Source of the DNA: Psychromonas sp. 14N.309.X.WAT.B.A12
Lineage (GTDB): Bacteria; Pseudomonadota; Gammaproteobacteria; Enterobacterales; Psychromonadaceae
NCBI RefSeq assembly: GCF_030397575.1
Contig: NZ_JAPNXS010000004.1
Coordinates: 186,001-250,000, forward strand
DNA: 64,000 nt
Direction of reading: 5' to 3'
Numbering within the stretch: position 1 is the stretch's first letter; each line of letters begins with the position of its first letter. Below, piece after piece: positions 10,023 through 18,453 of this stretch. A model generated the notes under the pieces. It was not told where the DNA came from, ran no database searches, and worked only from the letters and a program-made list of their open reading frames with translations. The position numbers were made by a program, and so were the translations under genes.

Positions 10023-12080
10023 TTATTTCTCTATCTTTAAAGCAAAGGGGGGAAGAGCATCAATAAGGCTTTTTCCATAACGTTTAGTGATCACGCGTTT
10101 GTCTAGCAAGGTGATTTTACCAGTATCAGTCTCTTTACGAATTAAACGTCCACAAGATTGGATCAGTTTTTTACTGGCCTCTGGAATAGTAATTTGCATA
10201 AATGGGTTACCACCTTTTGAGGTGATCCATTCAGCATGGGCTTCTTCCACTGGGGAATCTGGTACAGCAAAGGGTAATTTAGTAATAATTAAATTAGTCA
10301 GGTAATGCCCAGGCAGATCTAAACCCTCGGCTAAACTACCAGTACCAAATAAGATACTGGTCAAACCTTGGTCGCAATTGTTTTTATGCAGAGAAATCAT
10401 TTTAGTGCGTGATGTTTCACCTTGTACTAATAATGATTTAGGAAATTTACGTCTTAATTTCTCGGCCACTAAATTCATCTGCCAATAAGAGGCAAATAAA
10501 ACTAAATTACCTTCTTTCAATTCAATACGTTGAGCAATGTTGTCGATTAATTCGTTATCAAAACCTGACTCTGTTGGGTCGTTTTTCATTGCTGCTACAT
10601 GAAGGTTGATATTGGGATAATCAAAAGGTGATTTTAAACGTAAATACTGTGTGCCGTCATTTTGTGCTAGGCCAGCTTGGCGCATGAAATAATCAAAACT
10701 GTTTAGTGATGTTAAGGTCGCTGAGCACAATACAACTCCTGCGGCTTGCGACCACAGCATATATTCTAACAAGCCTCCGACTTCTAAAGGACTTGCGCAT
10801 ATCGTATAAGCGTCATTTTCATTATTTATCCAGGCTGCGATTGGCGCTTGATTTGATCTGCGATCTTTTAAAAGCATTTTCCACAGGTCAGAAAGCGCTT
10901 CTAAGCGTTGAATATAGAAACCCGTTTCAATCAATATTGGTTCTGCATCGCTTAGTTTAATATTGTCGTCTTTTAATTCTTCAGAGGTAATATTAGAAAG
11001 TTTGTTTACCGCACTTAGGCACTTTTTAGTCTCTTCTTTTAAGCTAATCAATGAGTTAACAATACCTTGCGGAACTTCACCCATGCTAAAACGATATTGA
11101 TTAGACTTGTTATAATTAAGAGGGTTGTTTCTAAAGTAAAGCTCAATATTATTTAAATCTTTAACCATTTCGTTCGCACTTTCCAGCATATTTAAGCCGG
11201 GTGTAATAGTGGTTTGTCTATGTACCACGCGATTGACATGGGTGCTGACTTGTTTAATCTTTTTTAACCAGTCTTGGCTGGTTTTAATATTAACACTGGC
11301 ACTAGAAAAGTCTCGAGCAATTTTTGGTAGGTGATGCGCTTCATCTAACACATAAAAAGACGCGTCTGGTTCAGGTAAAATAACACCGCCACCTAATTCT
11401 AAGTCTGCTAATAGCAGGGCATGATTGACTACAATGACATCTGCTTTATTGATCTTGTCTCGGGCACGATGAAAAGGACACTGACGATGGTTAGTTAAGG
11501 CTTTTTTACAGCTGTGCTTATCGGAGATAATTTGTTGCCATACACGACGCGGGATCGGCTTTGGCCAACTATCCTGATCACCATTCCATTTACCGTCTAA
11601 GTAAGCATTTCTAAGTCGATCTAACAACTCACGGTCACCCGCTTGTGGCTTTTCAGTAAATAGCTGAGTTTGTTCTGTATTGTCTACTTGTTGGTTGAGT
11701 AACTTGTGTTCACAACAGTATCGTTGTCTGCCTTTAGCTAGGGTAAATGTAAATTTGTAATCACTGTGACGGAGAAAGAAAGGCAGATCTTTAGTTATCA
11801 ACTGCTCTTGAAGTGTCACCGTCGCGGTTGAGATGATCAGTTTCTTATTAGCGCGCAATGCAACAGGTAATCCTGCTAAAATATAAGCTAGGGATTTACC
11901 AATACCGGTTCCTGCTTCGGCCACTAAAATACGACGTGCTTTATCATAGTTCCCTGCTAAAACTTTTGCGATTTCAGCCACTAAATAGTTTTGTGCTTTA
12001 CGCGCTTTAAATTGCGGTAATGCCTGTGTGATGAGTTCGTAATTGGTACGAATTTCTTTTTTTAGTGAGTCTGAAAGCAT
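10023..12080 (-). CDS. dinG: DinG, ATP-dependent iron-sulfur DNA helicase
   Basis: This superfamily 2 XPD-like 5'-3' helicase acts on D-loops, R-loops and forked DNA. Walker A AEAGTGIGKS is at residues 54-63 and the DEAH box at 246-249; later motifs include LCSATLTSL, GTGSLAEGLDLPG and SCGRLIRKETD. Length 685 (716 in E. coli). The iron-sulfur domain between motifs Ia and II holds C122-C123, C191 and C201 (CKKALTNHRQCPFHRARD). The C-x4-C-x5-C spacing known from E. coli DinG is not seen; the middle cysteine of that trio is missing and two adjacent cysteines stand at the first position. No LexA box was recognised upstream. Confidence 0.93.
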   Translation of the reverse strand: MLSDSLKKEIRTNYELITQALPQFKARKAQNYLVAEIAKVLAGNYDKARRILVAEAGTGIGKSLAYILAGLPVALRANKKLIISTATVTLQEQLITKDLPFFLRHSDYKFTFTLAKGRQRYCCEHKLLNQQVDNTEQTQLFTEKPQAGDRELLDRLRNAYLDGKWNGDQDSWPKPIPRRVWQQIISDKHSCKKALTNHRQCPFHRARDKINKADVIVVNHALLLADLELGGGVILPEPDASFYVLDEAHHLPKIARDFSSASVNIKTSQDWLKKIKQVSTHVNRVVHRQTTITPGLNMLESANEMVKDLNNIELYFRNNPLNYNKSNQYRFSMGEVPQGIVNSLISLKEETKKCLSAVNKLSNITSEELKDDNIKLSDAEPILIETGFYIQRLEALSDLWKMLLKDRRSNQAPIAAWINNENDAYTICASPLEVGGLLEYMLWSQAAGVVLCSATLTSLNSFDYFMRQAGLAQNDGTQYLRLKSPFDYPNINLHVAAMKNDPTESGFDNELIDNIAQRIELKEGNLVLFASYWQMNLVAEKLRRKFPKSLLVQGETSRTKMISLHKNNCDQGLTSILFGTGSLAEGLDLPGHYLTNLIITKLPFAVPDSPVEEAHAEWITSKGGNPFMQITIPEASKKLIQSCGRLIRKETDTGKITLLDKRVITKRYGKSLIDALPPFALKIEK

Positions 12081-12137
12081 AGCTACTATTACTGTTTCTC
12101 AATGTCATTGTGCAGAAATTAGGGTGGAATTAAACGC

Positions 12138-12175
12138 AAAAAACCTTTATCTGGTAGTGTACCAAAATAAAGGTT
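12138..12175 (-). terminator. Rho-independent terminator of narXL
   Basis: A near-perfect long hairpin is made of AACCTTTAT (12142-12150) with ATAAAGGTT (12167-12175), and an inner TGGTA (12152-12156) with TACCA (12160-12164). On the minus strand it is followed by six T residues (12138-12143). It lies about 90 bases beyond the narL stop and separates narXL from dinG. Confidence 0.85.
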
Positions 12176-12263
12176 CATTATCTGCGATAATATCGCTATA
12201 TGATATGTCGATATTGTTTGCTATTGAAGAGGTTGTAAGCGTTAAAAACCGTTTATAAACAAC

Positions 12264-12899
12264 TTATTTTGGTTGCTCTAAAAACAATACAGCAGCTTCA
12301 ACTCGAGACTTAATTTCAAGCTTTTTCAATAGACTTTTTACATGTACTTTCACAGTACCTTCAGAGATATTAAGGTTATCTGAGATTTCTTTGTTACTTA
12401 ATCCTTTTGAAATTTCTCCCATAATTTGGCTCTCACGACGGGTTAATGTCGCAATCTTTTCTCTGATGTTATTTTCTTGATCTAAGCAATCGAGGTATTC
12501 AGTTAGTTCTTCACTAACGACTAATTTACCTTGTTGAATACGGTGTAAATTTTCCAGCAAAATCTCAGGATCTGTGTCTTTTAAAAGATAGCCATCAGCA
12601 CCTTGGTTAATTAATGAAATAACATCTTGTTTTGCATCCGAAACAGTTAAAATAACAATTTTACTGCTGATGCCATCGTTACGTAATGCCTTTAAAGTTT
12701 CTAAGCCTGAAACTGCTTTCATGTTTAAATCTAGCAGTACCATATCAGGGTGTTGCTTTTTAACCATGCTCACAGCTTCAATGCCGTTGGTTGCTTCATC
12801 TATTACCACAAAATTTGGGTCAATACTGAGTAGTTGTGTCACACCTTTACGCATAAGTGGGTGATCATCAACAACAATAACGGTAGATACGTTGTTCAT
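12264..12899 (-). CDS. narL: NarL/NarP-type nitrate/nitrite response regulator
   Basis: This is a cytoplasmic two-component regulator that controls anaerobic respiratory genes. From the chosen start, the receiver domain spans about residues 5-120 with acidic pocket DD (11-12) and phospho-acceptor D57 in LLDLNM. The LuxR-type HTH is C-terminal (LTRRESQIMGEISKG, then SEGTVKVHVKSLLKKLEIKS). The ATG at 12897-12899 has AAGGA nine bases upstream and yields 211 residues, near NarL/NarP length. The longer frame to 12935 has no ribosome site. It follows narX by about 100 bases. Telling NarL from NarP is uncertain, but the linked NarX-type kinase favours NarL. Confidence 0.87.
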   Translation of the reverse strand: MNNVSTVIVVDDHPLMRKGVTQLLSIDPNFVVIDEATNGIEAVSMVKKQHPDMVLLDLNMKAVSGLETLKALRNDGISSKIVILTVSDAKQDVISLINQGADGYLLKDTDPEILLENLHRIQQGKLVVSEELTEYLDCLDQENNIREKIATLTRRESQIMGEISKGLSNKEISDNLNISEGTVKVHVKSLLKKLEIKSRVEAAVLFLEQPK

Positions 12900-13004
12900 T
12901 TGTAATTCCTTTATCGAGTCATAGTTAAAATACAATAATCGAAAACAATATAATGTAAATTAAAAATAGTAAGAAAAATGAAATATAAGTGATTTTTGTG
13001 AATC

Positions 13005-14693
13005 TTAAATTTCAAATATAAGTTTGATTTCAGTGCCAAGTGGTAAGTTTGTTATCTCAAATTTAGCATTAAGTTCAGCAGCGCGCTGATTCATAATTTC
13101 TATACCGTAGTGATTGTCTTTACCTGGCTTCTCTTTAATACCGATACCATCATCTGTAATAGTGATGATAACTTTTTGATCTATAATGACACAGTTTACA
13201 ATAATATTGCTACAATTTGCATGTTTCATTGCGTTGATCATGGCTTCGCGAATAATTTGCAATAAATGTATGTGTTGGTTTGCATGTGTTTGGAAATTAG
13301 ACTCAAATTCACCTAATTGAATTTTAGCGGTAGTTTGTTTCTGCAATTGAGAAATCATCACTAGTACAGCTTCTTTAAAATCAGACTCGCTGATATTTAA
13401 CCTAAAGGTAGAGAGTAATGAGCGTAGTTGAACATAAGCATCACTAACCGCTTCTTCAATATTACTGACAGAATTTTTGACCGCTGTCTTTTCACTGTCA
13501 GCGTCTATTTGTCTATTTAACACAGTGCATTGTATTTTAAGGAAAGATAAAGCTTGTGCGATGGAGTCATGTAATTCACGGGCAATAACGCCACGTTCGT
13601 CCATTAATAGTAATTTTTGTTCTTGTAAGCTGTATTCTTCTTGGTATAAGGCTCGGGCTAATAAACTACTAAAGCTTACGATTATTGAGGTGTTCTCAGC
13701 CATTGGAGTTGCTTGAATATAATTTAAATACCCAAAAGGTTCTCCATTAATCATGATTGGAATACGTTTGTTATTCTGGTTATTTTTTGTGGCACAGCCG
13801 TAATCACTATCTATTTCAACCCCGTTTACTAGTTCTAAACATAACTTACTTAAATTAGTTTGTTTGGCCAAAGCGTTTAAAGCTTCAATAATGATTGGAT
13901 GGGTCAATTTAACCGTACTCAGGGTTTGAGAGATGGTAAATAAAAACTGAATACTTTCATTGGCCGTTTCTAATTCCGTCTTCTTATCAAATACCTTCTT
14001 TTGCATTGCTGTAATTAATGACTCAAGCTCTTCGGACATACTTTTTAAGCCAGTCGATAGAAATCCAATTTCATTACTGGTTTCTATGAAATCAACATTA
14101 AAGTGGTGATTAGAAATGGAGTATACGTTTTCTTCCAGTTTGTTAAGTGGTGTGACAATACAACGGCGACAGTAAAACAGCAGAAATATCGCGCTGAGTA
14201 CCATAAAACTGAACATTATCATCTGCGATACAAAAATAACCGATGACTCTTTTTCGACCAAAGCTTGATATTGCGTGATAGTAAATTCAATACTTTCTTT
14301 TAAATGTGTTAACTTTAGGGTTAGCTCTTCATCGGACAACTGATCAAGCTGTTGTTGAATGGCGATGAGTTCAAACCTTAACTCTATATTAGCTTCGTGT
14401 ATTTGATTAACATCAAAGAATTTGTTTTGTAAAAGCTGATTTGCGACTAAAGGGGAATACTCGTTGATTATTAGTTGAATTTTTTGACGATCTAATCGAT
14501 TAGGAGAGATAAAACTTTCCGTCTCATATCGAAGAGTCGTTAAACTTTTGATAGCATCATCATTACTGCTTTGGCTCTGTGACGTTGTCATAAAAATGAA
14601 AACGTGCGTCCCTGATAAAATTAAGATCAGTAAAGCAATCGTCGAAATCACTTTTGTTATAGAAAGTGAATGTAATAGTAGATTAATCTTCAT
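13005..14693 (-). CDS. narX: NarX/NarQ-family nitrate/nitrite sensor histidine kinase
   Basis: This is an inner-membrane sensor kinase, partner of the adjacent NarL-type regulator. TM1 is about residues 13-36, a periplasmic helical sensor domain about 37-150, TM2 about 152-175, HAMP about 176-230, then a GAF-like region. The HisKA_3 histidine is H375 in ARELHDSIAQAL. The ATPase has REAMINAMKHA and DDGIGI. Length 562 (NarX 598, NarQ 566 in E. coli). The periplasmic P-box that binds nitrate is only partly kept: residues 46-60 read DAIKSLTTLRYETES. R55 aligns with the nitrate-binding arginine, but the usual AGSLRMQSYR context is lost. Ligand preference may differ. Confidence 0.85.
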   Translation of the reverse strand: MKINLLLHSLSITKVISTIALLILILSGTHVFIFMTTSQSQSSNDDAIKSLTTLRYETESFISPNRLDRQKIQLIINEYSPLVANQLLQNKFFDVNQIHEANIELRFELIAIQQQLDQLSDEELTLKLTHLKESIEFTITQYQALVEKESSVIFVSQMIMFSFMVLSAIFLLFYCRRCIVTPLNKLEENVYSISNHHFNVDFIETSNEIGFLSTGLKSMSEELESLITAMQKKVFDKKTELETANESIQFLFTISQTLSTVKLTHPIIIEALNALAKQTNLSKLCLELVNGVEIDSDYGCATKNNQNNKRIPIMINGEPFGYLNYIQATPMAENTSIIVSFSSLLARALYQEEYSLQEQKLLLMDERGVIARELHDSIAQALSFLKIQCTVLNRQIDADSEKTAVKNSVSNIEEAVSDAYVQLRSLLSTFRLNISESDFKEAVLVMISQLQKQTTAKIQLGEFESNFQTHANQHIHLLQIIREAMINAMKHANCSNIIVNCVIIDQKVIITITDDGIGIKEKPGKDNHYGIEIMNQRAAELNAKFEITNLPLGTEIKLIFEI

Positions 14694-14770
14694 AGATAGT
14701 TAAAAATAAAAGGTTACAAGTTGATTGAGAGGCCCAAGTAGGGAATTGATTTCATTCATATATTAATTAG

Positions 14771-14895
14771 CTCCGAGCTTTTATCACTAAGTTTAGCACG
14801 TTTTGTTTTAAATATGTGATGCTAGCCGCTTAACTGAACTTTTGGTTAAGAAGGGTATGCTTAGAAATGAGTTTGCCTCCCGTGTTTGGAAAGGA
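14771..14895 (+). promoter_or_regulatory. Moco riboswitch (MOCO RNA motif) in the moaA leader
   Basis: The 3' part, GAAATGA then GCCTCCCGTGTTTGGAAAGG (14864-14893), matches almost base for base the end of the E. coli moaA leader known to sense molybdenum cofactor. Upstream are CTCCGAGC (14771-14778), a stem ATCAC/GTGAT (14783-14787 with 14816-14820) and a stem CTTAAC/GTTAAG (14829-14834 with 14845-14850). This fits a multi-stem junction. The ribosome site AAGGA of moaA lies at its 3' edge, so cofactor binding could hide it and repress the moa operon. The exact 5' edge is uncertain. Confidence 0.85.
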
Positions 14896-14902
14896 ACTGA
14901 CC

Positions 14903-15880
14903 ATGCAATTAGTCGATAAATTTTATCGAAAGTTTGAATATTTGCGCCTATCGATCACCGATGAGTGTAATTTTAAATGTAATTATTGTTTACCCGATGG
15001 ATACCAACGTACTCATCAAAAACAATTTTTGTCACAAAATGAAATACAAAACTTAATTACTGCCTTTGCAGAATTAGGAACCAGTAAAGTTAGGATCACA
15101 GGTGGTGAGCCCAGTTTACGTAAAGACTTTTCTGGAATCATAGAACAAATTTCTGGTGTGCCAGGAATAAAAAAAGTCGCCACCACAACGAATGGCTTTA
15201 ATCTTAGTAAACATGCTATTGATTGGTATCAAGCAGGGCTGAATACTATTAATGTTAGTGTTGATAGCTTAGATGCTAATACGTTTAATATTATTACCGG
15301 TAAAAATATCTTCCATAAAGTGATGGAAGGTGTCGAGGCTTGCGTTCAAGCAGGGTTTGAGCAGGTGAAAGTCAACAGTGTATTAATGAAAGGGTTAAAT
15401 GATAACGACCTTAATACTTTCTTGTCCTGGATAAAAACGCAGCCTATTCAATTACGCTTTATCGAATTAATGCAAACCGATGATAATAATGAATTTTTTA
15501 GTCGTTATCATCTTTCTGGTGAAACCATTAAGCAAGCTTTGTTAGCGCAACAGTGGCAACAGAAACCGCGTATTGCTAACGACGGTCCTGCAGAGGTTTT
15601 TTCACACCCAGACTATCAAGGTGAAATTGGTTTAATCATGCCTTACAGTAAAGATTTTTGTGATAATTGTAATCGTCTACGTGTGTCTGCAGTAGGGCGT
15701 TTACACCTTTGTTTGTTTGGTGAAGAAGGTGTCGACTTAAGGCATTTATTACAAGATAGCAAAGATAAAGCAGAACTCAAAAGTACTATATTAGCCGCTC
15801 TAAAAGAGAAGAAATCATCGCATTTCCTCGATTTAGGACTCACCGGTGGCACGCCTCATTTAGCGTCAATTGGTGGTTAA
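14903..15880 (+). CDS. moaA: MoaA, GTP 3',8-cyclase (radical SAM) of molybdopterin synthesis
   Basis: MoaA converts GTP to 3',8-cyclo-GTP, the first step of molybdenum cofactor synthesis, together with MoaC. From the chosen start the radical-SAM cluster ligands are C22, C26 and C29 (CNFKCNYC). The C-terminal cluster cysteines lie in FCDNCNRLRVSAVGRLHLCLF (split CxxC plus a later C). The C-terminal GG pair needed for catalysis is present (SIGG at the end). The ATG at 14903 follows AAGGAACTGACC. The longer frame from 14867 starts inside the riboswitch and is unlikely. 325 residues, as usual. First gene of moaA-mobA-moaBCDE. Confidence 0.95.
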   Translation: MQLVDKFYRKFEYLRLSITDECNFKCNYCLPDGYQRTHQKQFLSQNEIQNLITAFAELGTSKVRITGGEPSLRKDFSGIIEQISGVPGIKKVATTTNGFNLSKHAIDWYQAGLNTINVSVDSLDANTFNIITGKNIFHKVMEGVEACVQAGFEQVKVNSVLMKGLNDNDLNTFLSWIKTQPIQLRFIELMQTDDNNEFFSRYHLSGETIKQALLAQQWQQKPRIANDGPAEVFSHPDYQGEIGLIMPYSKDFCDNCNRLRVSAVGRLHLCLFGEEGVDLRHLLQDSKDKAELKSTILAALKEKKSSHFLDLGLTGGTPHLASIGG

Positions 15881-15983
15881 GATAGTGTTTATTTATTGAA
15901 AAATTATTTTGAACATAATTTAATTGTAGTGCTTATCTTTCGGACTCTTAATGTTGAGTATGAGAGTGGGTATTGAGAAAGTC

Positions 15984-16613
15984 ATGAATGTAAAAATAGC
16001 GGGTATTGTCCTAGCGGGCGGACAATCTTTGAGAATGGGACAAGATAAAGCCATGCTCACCATTGATCAACATACCTTATTGGTACGTGCATTTAACTTA
16101 CTAAAGCAGGTCGGCTTAAGCGATTGCTTTGTAAGCGGGGATTATCCTGATTTTCCTTGTATTACAGATAAGCATAGCGGGTTAGGCCCACTTGCTGGTA
16201 TTGCAGCTTGTACTGAACATTTTTTTGATGATTATAATGCACTATTTATCATGCCAGTGGATATGCCTTTTTTGGCAGCACAAGATTGTATTACATTAAT
16301 TGAGGCTTATTCACAAAGGTTGTCGCAACAAGCAAGCTCGCCACAATCATTACCTCAAATAGCTGGCGTTTATTATCAAGAGGCTATTTTCCCATTAATT
16401 TTGACCCTAAATAAGCCATTACGTGATTATTTGTCAGATATCATTCAAACACCTCATAAAAAACATCGTTCTTTATATCGCTTATTTGAAACCCTTTCAG
16501 TACAAGGTATTCCAACTAATGCGAATAATATACAGCGATTTGAAAATACCAATACACCTGAACAATGGCTGCGCTGTTTAAGCAATTTTTCGAAGCCAAG
16601 TCAGTTCAAATAA
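15984..16613 (+). CDS. mobA: MobA, molybdenum cofactor guanylyltransferase
   Basis: MobA transfers GMP from GTP to Mo-molybdopterin to give the bis-MGD precursor used by DMSO-reductase-family enzymes such as nitrate reductases. The nucleotidyltransferase motif LAGGQSLRMGQDKAML is at about residues 8-23 from the chosen start, and the metal site is in MPVDMPFL. The ATG at 15984 is preceded by GAGAAAG and gives 209 residues; the frame could start as early as 15951. It sits between moaA and moaB, an uncommon but sensible position. The C-terminal half is more divergent than the N-terminal half. Confidence 0.9.
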   Translation: MNVKIAGIVLAGGQSLRMGQDKAMLTIDQHTLLVRAFNLLKQVGLSDCFVSGDYPDFPCITDKHSGLGPLAGIAACTEHFFDDYNALFIMPVDMPFLAAQDCITLIEAYSQRLSQQASSPQSLPQIAGVYYQEAIFPLILTLNKPLRDYLSDIIQTPHKKHRSLYRLFETLSVQGIPTNANNIQRFENTNTPEQWLRCLSNFSKPSQFK

Positions 16614-16649
16614 ACATTTTTATAACTTTATATAGTGACAAGGATTAAC

Positions 16650-17168
16650 ATGAGCCATCTATCAACCAAAGCATTTACACCGGCTACTATTGCCGTATTA
16701 ACTGTCTCAGATACCCGTGATGAATCGACAGATACCTCGGGTGGTTATTTAGTCGAATCTTTAAAAAAAGCTGGGCACCACCTTGCAGATAAACAGATCG
16801 TTATCGATGATCCCTATAAAATACGTGCCGTGGTATCTCAATGGATTGCAGACCCTGCCATAGAAGTTATTTTAACGACTGGCGGAACTGGTTTTACAGC
16901 AAGAGACACAACGCCTGAAGCAGTATCTGTTTTATTCGATAAACAGGTGGAAGGCTTCGGAGAGGTATTTCGTGCTGTCTCATATCAAGAAATTGGGTCA
17001 TCAACAATTCAAAGCCGTGCGCTCGCTGGGTTTGCTAATAATACAGTTATTTTCTGTATGCCGGGCTCAACAGGTGCTTGTAAAACTGCTTGGACAAATA
17101 TCATTGAGGAGCAAATAAACTCTCAACATAAACCCTGTAATTTTATGCCACATGTAGGAGCTAAATAA
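16650..17168 (+). CDS. moaB: MoaB/MogA-family molybdopterin adenylyltransferase
   Basis: This is a MoaB/Mog-type protein expected to adenylylate molybdopterin before molybdate insertion, though E. coli MoaB itself is inactive. Motifs [37 protein letters not shown] and [14 protein letters not shown] mark the MPT-binding fold. The ATG at 16650 is preceded by AAGGATTAAC; a GTG at 16635 in the same frame is a poorer start. 172 residues. Its stop codon overlaps the moaC start by one base. Confidence 0.92.
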   Translation: MSHLSTKAFTPATIAVLTVSDTRDESTDTSGGYLVESLKKAGHHLADKQIVIDDPYKIRAVVSQWIADPAIEVILTTGGTGFTARDTTPEAVSVLFDKQVEGFGEVFRAVSYQEIGSSTIQSRALAGFANNTVIFCMPGSTGACKTAWTNIIEEQINSQHKPCNFMPHVGAK

Positions 17169-17671
17169 TGTCTAGCGGTTTTACACATATTAACCAAGAT
17201 GGTAAAGCGAATATGGTTGATGTAACAGGCAAAGACAGCACAGTTCGTCAAGCTATTGCAGAGGCCTATGTTGACATGTCTACAGAAACATTAGACCTAA
17301 TTATTAACGGTCACCACCATAAAGGTGATGTCTTTGCCACTGCACGGATTGCTGGAATAATGGCGGCTAAAAAGACTGCTGATTTGATCCCATTATGCCA
17401 TCCATTAGCATTGACCAAAGTAGAGGTGCATATTAATGCTGAGCCTGAATCTAATCGGGTTAGAATTGAAAGCTTATGCAAACTTTCTGGTAAAACGGGT
17501 GTTGAAATGGAGGCGCTGACAGCTGCTTCTGTTGCCGCTTTAACCATTTATGATATGTGCAAAGCCATTCAAAAGGATATGGTGATCTCAGCGGTTAAAT
17601 TACTTGAAAAAACCGGCGGGAAATCTGGGCATTATTCATCACAACAGAATGCACAACAGGATAAGGCATGA
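17168..17671 (+). CDS. moaC: MoaC, cyclic pyranopterin monophosphate synthase
   Basis: MoaC turns the MoaA product into cyclic pyranopterin monophosphate. Recognisable segments are [18 protein letters not shown] at the start, [15 protein letters not shown] and [20 protein letters not shown], which carry the conserved active-site lysine, histidine and glutamate residues. Length 167 (161 in E. coli). It overlaps moaB by 1 base and moaD by 4, so translation is probably coupled along moaBCD. Confidence 0.97.
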   Translation: MSSGFTHINQDGKANMVDVTGKDSTVRQAIAEAYVDMSTETLDLIINGHHHKGDVFATARIAGIMAAKKTADLIPLCHPLALTKVEVHINAEPESNRVRIESLCKLSGKTGVEMEALTAASVAALTIYDMCKAIQKDMVISAVKLLEKTGGKSGHYSSQQNAQQDKA

Positions 17672-17916
17672 TTACGGTTTTATTTTTTGCTAAATTGAGC
17701 GAGCAATTAGGCGTTAGAAGTTTGCAAGTTGAATGGCGACAAGCACAAGATACTGATCAACTATTTCAATATTTAACTGAATACAAAGCAGAGTGGGCGG
17801 TTACGTTAACTTCTCAACCTTGTCTGAAAGCGGTTAATCAAGCTATGGTTAATAATAATATTGCGTTAAAGGAAGGTGATGAAGTTGCTTTCTTTCCACC
17901 TGTTACAGGCGGTTAA
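17668..17916 (+). CDS. moaD: MoaD, molybdopterin synthase sulfur-carrier subunit
   Basis: This is a ubiquitin-like sulfur carrier that donates thiocarboxylate sulfur to cyclic pyranopterin. The 82-residue protein ends FFPPVTGG; the C-terminal GG is the site of adenylation and thiocarboxylation (by MoeB, not in the window). The opening [14 protein letters not shown] is standard for the family. It overlaps moaC by ATGA and abuts moaE directly. Confidence 0.96.
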   Translation: MITVLFFAKLSEQLGVRSLQVEWRQAQDTDQLFQYLTEYKAEWAVTLTSQPCLKAVNQAMVNNNIALKEGDEVAFFPPVTGG

Positions 17917-18366
17917 ATGATCAGTGTGCAAGAGCAAGATTTCAACCAACAGGTTGAGTATGAACGTTTACGGTGTCAGTCATCAATTGGTGCTATCGTT
18001 ACTTTTACAGGTTTAGTGAGAGATATCAATGACGGGCATACAGTCAGTGATTTATCTCTAGAGCATTATCCTGGTATGACTGAAAAGTGCTTGGTTGATA
18101 TAGTTGAAAAAGCTAAAGTTCGCTGGAATATTATTGCTTCTACCGTGATTCATCGAGTTGGGCATTTAACTATTAATGATCAAATTGTATTTGTTGGTAT
18201 AGCCAGTCAGCATCGTGGTGATGCTTTTGCGGCTTGCGAATTTATAATGGATTACTTAAAAACTGAAGCGCCATTTTGGAAAAAAGAAACCATGGAAGGT
18301 GGCGAAACAAAATGGGTTGATGCTAGGGAAAGCGATCAAAAGACACTCTCTAAGTGGGCTTTGTAA
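17917..18366 (+). CDS. moaE: MoaE, molybdopterin synthase catalytic subunit
   Basis: MoaE, with two MoaD, inserts the dithiolene sulfurs to make molybdopterin. Family segments: GAIVTFTGLVRD, LSLEHYPGMTEKCL, IHRVGHLTINDQIVFVG, AFAACEFIMDYLKTEAPFWK with the active-site lysines, and ETKWVDAR. Length 149 (150 in E. coli). It is the last moa gene; modABC follows after an 87-base gap on the same strand. Confidence 0.97.
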   Translation: MISVQEQDFNQQVEYERLRCQSSIGAIVTFTGLVRDINDGHTVSDLSLEHYPGMTEKCLVDIVEKAKVRWNIIASTVIHRVGHLTINDQIVFVGIASQHRGDAFAACEFIMDYLKTEAPFWKKETMEGGETKWVDARESDQKTLSKWAL

Positions 18367-18453
18367 TGAACTTGTAGGTCATTGCTGCCATTTATTTCTC
18401 TAGTCATATCCTACACAAATCCGTGTTATGGATAGTAATGAAGGTGCTCAAAA

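Noticed and set aside
12043-12258. 71-codon frame covering the dinG start and the narXL terminator
   Set aside because: It overlaps the dinG 5' end in antisense and contains the terminator hairpin.
14746-14759. TTGATTTCATTCAT as an FNR box for narX or moaA
   Set aside because: The second half-site keeps only three of five bases.
14867-14902. Longer N-terminus for MoaA
   Set aside because: These codons lie inside the Moco riboswitch; the ATG at 14903 has a proper ribosome site and fits the usual protein length.
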